Shown here: piece after piece, positions 39,513 to 42,380 of the stretch
Layout of the letters: each line of letters opens with the position of its first letter
Numbering within the stretch: position 1 is the stretch's first letter
NCBI RefSeq assembly: GCF_002105195.1
Contig: NZ_MUHU01000053.1
Coordinates: 1 to 42,380 of the forward strand
Length of the DNA stretch: 42,380 bases
Direction of reading: 5' to 3'
Origin: Derxia lacustris
GTDB lineage: Bacteria > Pseudomonadota > Gammaproteobacteria > Burkholderiales > Burkholderiaceae_E
Notes under the pieces: model-generated
What the model was told of the DNA's origin: nothing
Database searches by the model: none
The model's input: only the letters and a program-made list of their open reading frames with translations
Program-made: the position numbers and the translations under genes

Positions 39513-41888
39513 ATGAATCTTCATAAAACAGTTCTTCTTGCCGCTCCGATCAGGCGATTTGCTGCGGCAAGTCTGGTGATCGCGGCTTCGCTTTCGTTGG
39601 CAGCCTGCGGCGGGGGCGCTGCGGGTGCATCCACCTCATCCACGAGCAGCGGCTCCGGTTCCACGTCGGGTTCGACCACGACGACGGTGGCGCCGACCGT
39701 GTCCATCAGCTTTGTCGACAGCACGGGCGCCGCGCTTGCGAGCGGAGCCCAGCCGAATGTCAGCGGATCGACGCCGCTCTATGCAGTGGCGACCTTCCTG
39801 TCCGGCAAGACGCCGCTGGTCAATCAGCTGGTCACCTTCACCGCCGGCACCGCCGGGCTGGTGACCTTCGATCCGTCGACCGGCGCGACACTGACCGACA
39901 GCAACGGCCAGGCCAAGATTGCGATCACGGCGGCGGGCGATGCCTCGGGCGCGATGCTCATCACTGCCTCGGCTGTCACGGCCGGCAACAGCACTACGAC
40001 CGCTGGCACCTACACCGCGTCGGCTGGCGTGCAGGTCAATGGCGTGGAGGCGACGTCACTCACGCTCGATCCGACCATGACTCTGTCGCCGACCACGTTG
40101 AGTGCGTATGGCACTGCCACGGCCACGGTCAAGGTGTTGCAGAGCGGCAGCGTCTATCGGGGCGGCGCGACAGTCACCTTTGCCCAGGGATGCGGCACGT
40201 CGGCCAGCATCACGACATCGGTGGTCTCGCAGAATGACGGCACGGCAAGTGCCACCTTCACCGATGCGGGCTGTGCGGTGAGTGGCGACAAGAACACGAC
40301 CATCACCGCGACGCTCGGCAGCTCCACCGTGAGCGGCACGCTGGCGGTGAAGAGTCCGTCGAGCGGCAGCCTGATGTTCACGGCGGTATCGCCGACCGAT
40401 GCTGCGATCATCATTCAGGACAACGGTGCCTTCGGCCGCCAGCAGTACGCGACGCTCACCTTCAAGCTGGTCGATCTGGCTGGCAAGCCGGTGCCGAATG
40501 TTCCGGTCTGCTTCGATGTGGCGGCCTATACCGGCGGCCTCAACATCGACAGCTACTACTTCGTCGACGACAGCAACAAGCATCTCCCGGCGGTGCAGGG
40601 CGACAGTAGCTCGCCCTGCCAGTCGGCCAACAAGGTGCGCTATCTCAAGAGCACCGGCACCGACGGCACCGTGCAGATTCAGGTGAATTCGGGCACCACA
40701 TCCACGTCAGTGAAGGTGCTGGCGACGGCCTACTACCCGGTGGGCACCACCACGTTGCTGGCGACCGAATCGAGCAAGCTCACGATCTCGTCGGGTCGTC
40801 CGTTCCAGAGCCACTTCGACCTCGCGATCGACAAGGCAAACATCGATGGCCGCGAATACTCGGGCGAGACCGCAGTCGTCACGGCGCACCTGTCGGACTG
40901 GTTCAGCAATCCGGTGCCGGATGGGACGGTCGTCAGCATGATTGCCTCGGGCGGTGCCATCTGTACATCCAGTGCAGGTTCCTGCACCACCGTCAACGGA
41001 AACTGCTCCTGCACGCTGGTCACGCAGGAACGGCGGCCCTCCGACGGTCGCGTGGTGGTGCTGGCCTACGCCAAGGGTTCCGAGGATTACAAGGACAACA
41101 ACCAGAACAACATCTACGACTCGGGCGATGGCTTCACGACGAGCGGCAGCGATGCCAACGACCTGCCCGATGCCTTCCTCGACAGCAACAAGAGCGGCGC
41201 CTTCGAGTCGTCGAGCGACGTGGGTATCGCGGCACAGGGCACCGGCAACTATGTGACCGGTGACGGCGTGTGGACCAAGGGCGGTGTGGATTTGCGTCGT
41301 TCGGGCATCGTCTACTTCAGCAGCTATTCGAACCCGACCTTCATCCTCATCCCGGACGGCAAGCGCATCGTCAAGGATTCCGACGGCTCGTTCTACGTGT
41401 CGCTGGCCGAGGATGCCGCCTGTACCGGCAACACCATCGACGAAACCCTGGTCACCGGCTGGCTCGATGACGGCTATGGCAATCCGATGGCCTCGGGCAC
41501 CACGATCAGCGTGAGCAGCACCTCGAAGAACGTGGCGGCCGATGTCACGCTCGGCAGCACGGTGGCGTCGTTGGGGCTGCGCGCGCCCAGCGTCGCGATC
41601 GACGGTCTGAATGCGCCCAAGACCTCGATTCTTGCCGGCCCGTCGGGTCTGGCGGCGAGCGTCGTCGATCCGGCGATCGTGAACACCTCCAGCGTGTTCA
41701 AGGTGCGTGGCGTGGCCAACGCCTGTACCGGCGAGGGCTGGGCGACCATCAATGTCAAGTCGCCCAGGGGTTCGAGCGTTCCGGCGCGTATCCTGTTTCG
41801 GCCTTCGCTCGACGGCACCGTCACTTCGGGCTACACCCGCGATACCGGCAACTACCAGATTCGGGTGAAGTTCAATTACGTGCCCTAG
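39513..41888 (+). CDS. Large Ig-like outer-membrane lipoprotein downstream of pilQ, function unknown
   Basis: Protein of 791 residues that I cannot name. The lipobox LAAC puts the lipid on C32, and glycine at +2 favours the outer membrane. A linker rich in Ser, Thr and Gly (about 33-60) leads into repeated beta-sandwich modules resembling invasin-type (Big_1) Ig domains, for example LVDLAGKPVPNVPVCFDV (near 320-337), LSDWFSNPVPDGTVVSM (460-476) and WLDDGYGNPMASGTTIS (650-666). Two EF-hand-like loops, D528-N-N-Q-N-N-I-Y-D-S-G-D539 and D557-S-N-K-S-G-A-F-E565, suggest calcium binding. Ten cysteines besides C32 (227, 254, 333, 369, 484, 491, 498, 500, 637, 738) allow five disulfides. It starts 10 bases after the pilQ stop, so it probably belongs to the pil transcript. 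A pilus-linked adhesin or secretin partner is inference only. Confidence 0.85.
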   Translation: MNLHKTVLLAAPIRRFAAASLVIAASLSLAACGGGAAGASTSSTSSGSGSTSGSTTTTVAPTVSISFVDSTGAALASGAQPNVSGSTPLYAVATFLSGKTPLVNQLVTFTAGTAGLVTFDPSTGATLTDSNGQAKIAITAAGDASGAMLITASAVTAGNSTTTAGTYTASAGVQVNGVEATSLTLDPTMTLSPTTLSAYGTATATVKVLQSGSVYRGGATVTFAQGCGTSASITTSVVSQNDGTASATFTDAGCAVSGDKNTTITATLGSSTVSGTLAVKSPSSGSLMFTAVSPTDAAIIIQDNGAFGRQQYATLTFKLVDLAGKPVPNVPVCFDVAAYTGGLNIDSYYFVDDSNKHLPAVQGDSSSPCQSANKVRYLKSTGTDGTVQIQVNSGTTSTSVKVLATAYYPVGTTTLLATESSKLTISSGRPFQSHFDLAIDKANIDGREYSGETAVVTAHLSDWFSNPVPDGTVVSMIASGGAICTSSAGSCTTVNGNCSCTLVTQERRPSDGRVVVLAYAKGSEDYKDNNQNNIYDSGDGFTTSGSDANDLPDAFLDSNKSGAFESSSDVGIAAQGTGNYVTGDGVWTKGGVDLRRSGIVYFSSYSNPTFILIPDGKRIVKDSDGSFYVSLAEDAACTGNTIDETLVTGWLDDGYGNPMASGTTISVSSTSKNVAADVTLGSTVASLGLRAPSVAIDGLNAPKTSILAGPSGLAASVVDPAIVNTSSVFKVRGVANACTGEGWATINVKSPRGSSVPARILFRPSLDGTVTSGYTRDTGNYQIRVKFNYVP

Positions 41889-41912
41889 TCTTGCCGCCGG
41901 TCTGACCATTCC

Positions 41913-41935
41913 GGCCGCCGCTCCGCGCGGCGGCC
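41913..41935 (+). other. GC hairpin after the Ig-like lipoprotein
   Basis: GGCCGCCGC (41913-41921) and GCGGCGGCC (41927-41935) pair perfectly around TCCGC. There is no T-tract. It stands directly before the terminator at 41946-41970, so the two form a tandem. Confidence 0.5.
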
Positions 41936-41945
41936 GACACATCGC

Positions 41946-41970
41946 AAGGGCGTGCAATGCACGCCCTTTT
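41946..41970 (+). terminator. Terminator hairpin overlapping the aroK start region
   Basis: AAGGGCGTG (41946-41954) and CACGCCCTT (41960-41968) pair around CAATG and are followed by TTTT (41967-41970), a rho-independent terminator for the pil/lipoprotein transcript. The loop contains ATG 41957, a possible aroK start, and the left arm contains AAGG, a possible Shine-Dalgarno for it. If used, the hairpin would also control translation of aroK. Confidence 0.7.
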
Positions 41971-42380
41971 CGTTCTTATGCAAGCGCGACATCTCGTACT
42001 GATCGGCATGCCGGGCACCGGCAAATCCACCATCGGCCGGCTCGTGGCACGCCGCCTCGGCCGGCCGTTCGTCGACAGCGATCACGAAATCGAGATCCGC
42101 TGCGGCGTGCGCATTCCGGTGATCTTCGAGCTGGAAGGCGAGCCCGGCTTCCGGGATCGCGAGTCGTCGGTGCTGGCCGATCTGGCCGCGAGCGAGGAGC
42201 CGATGGTGCTGGCGACGGGCGGCGGCGCCGTGCTGCGCGAGACCAATCGCGAGCATCTGCGCGCGACCGGCCTGCTGGTCTATCTGCACAGCAGCCCCAC
42301 GGTGCTCTGGCATCGCACTCGGGGCGACAAGGGCCGGCCGCTGCTCCAGGCTGCCGATCCGCGCGCGCGGATGGAAGAGC
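41957..42380 (+). CDS. aroK: Shikimate kinase, 5' part (cut by window end)
   Basis: The enzyme phosphorylates shikimate with ATP in the aromatic amino acid pathway. Walker A GMPGTGKST, DSDHEIE, the shikimate-binding GFRDRES and GGGAV, and the lid arginine in KGRPLL are all present, so the part shown is functional-looking. Two starts are possible: ATG 41957 (in a terminator loop, with AAGG 7 bases upstream) or ATG 41978 (MQARHLVLIG, the better length but with no Shine-Dalgarno). Both are in the same frame. The end is past base 42380. In most relatives aroK directly follows pilQ. Confidence 0.94.
   Translation, partial: MHALFVLMQARHLVLIGMPGTGKSTIGRLVARRLGRPFVDSDHEIEIRCGVRIPVIFELEGEPGFRDRESSVLADLAASEEPMVLATGGGAVLRETNREHLRATGLLVYLHSSPTVLWHRTRGDKGRPLLQAADPRARMEE

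Overview
The window is a stretch of a high-GC betaproteobacterial chromosome, most likely of the order Burkholderiales. The grounds are the gene order, the long basic C-terminal tail of S3, the system II cytochrome c maturation genes beside cytochrome c4, and pilMNOPQ followed by aroK. I see no rRNA, tRNA, CRISPR array, prophage or insertion sequence.

Region 1 (1-14926) is the ribosomal protein supercluster, all on the + strand: the 3' end of tuf, the S10 block (rpsJ, rplC, rplD, rplW, rplB, rpsS, rplV, rpsC, rplP, rpmC, rpsQ), the spc block (rplN to secY), and infA, rpmJ and the alpha block (rpsM, rpsK, rpsD, rpoA, rplQ). A consensus-like promoter embedded in a terminator-like hairpin separates S10 from spc at 5557-5588. 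The alpha block has unusually wide gaps, each holding a strong hairpin, and ends at a clear intrinsic terminator at 14903-14926.

Region 2 (14988-27808) is largely about the cell envelope, thiols and heme. It holds dsbD (periplasmic thiol reduction), an OmpW-like porin, a nitronate monooxygenase, a CorA-type channel, hemB (tetrapyrrole synthesis), engB, diheme cytochrome c4, the heme export and ligation pair resB/ccsA, and msrP. msrQ follows at once (27808-28545). DsbD supplies electrons to the periplasm, HemB feeds heme synthesis, ResB-CcsA attaches heme to apocytochromes such as c4, and MsrPQ repairs oxidised periplasmic methionines.

Region 3 (28521-34083) has an MFS transporter, lysA with a small LptM-type lipoprotein gene upstream, cyaY (frataxin) and the class A penicillin-binding protein mrcA.

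Region 4 (34420-42380) is the type IV pilus assembly operon pilMNOPQ. It is followed by a 791-residue, Ser/Thr-rich, Ig-like outer-membrane lipoprotein gene and the 5' part of aroK. The lipoprotein separates pilQ from aroK, which are normally adjacent, and it is the least explained gene here.

Most of the window is conserved housekeeping DNA. The parts worth a second look are the lipoprotein at 39513-41888, the hairpin that covers the aroK start, the promoter-in-terminator at 5557-5588, the hairpin-punctuated alpha operon, and an in-frame stop plus clustered mismatches in tuf at the window edge.
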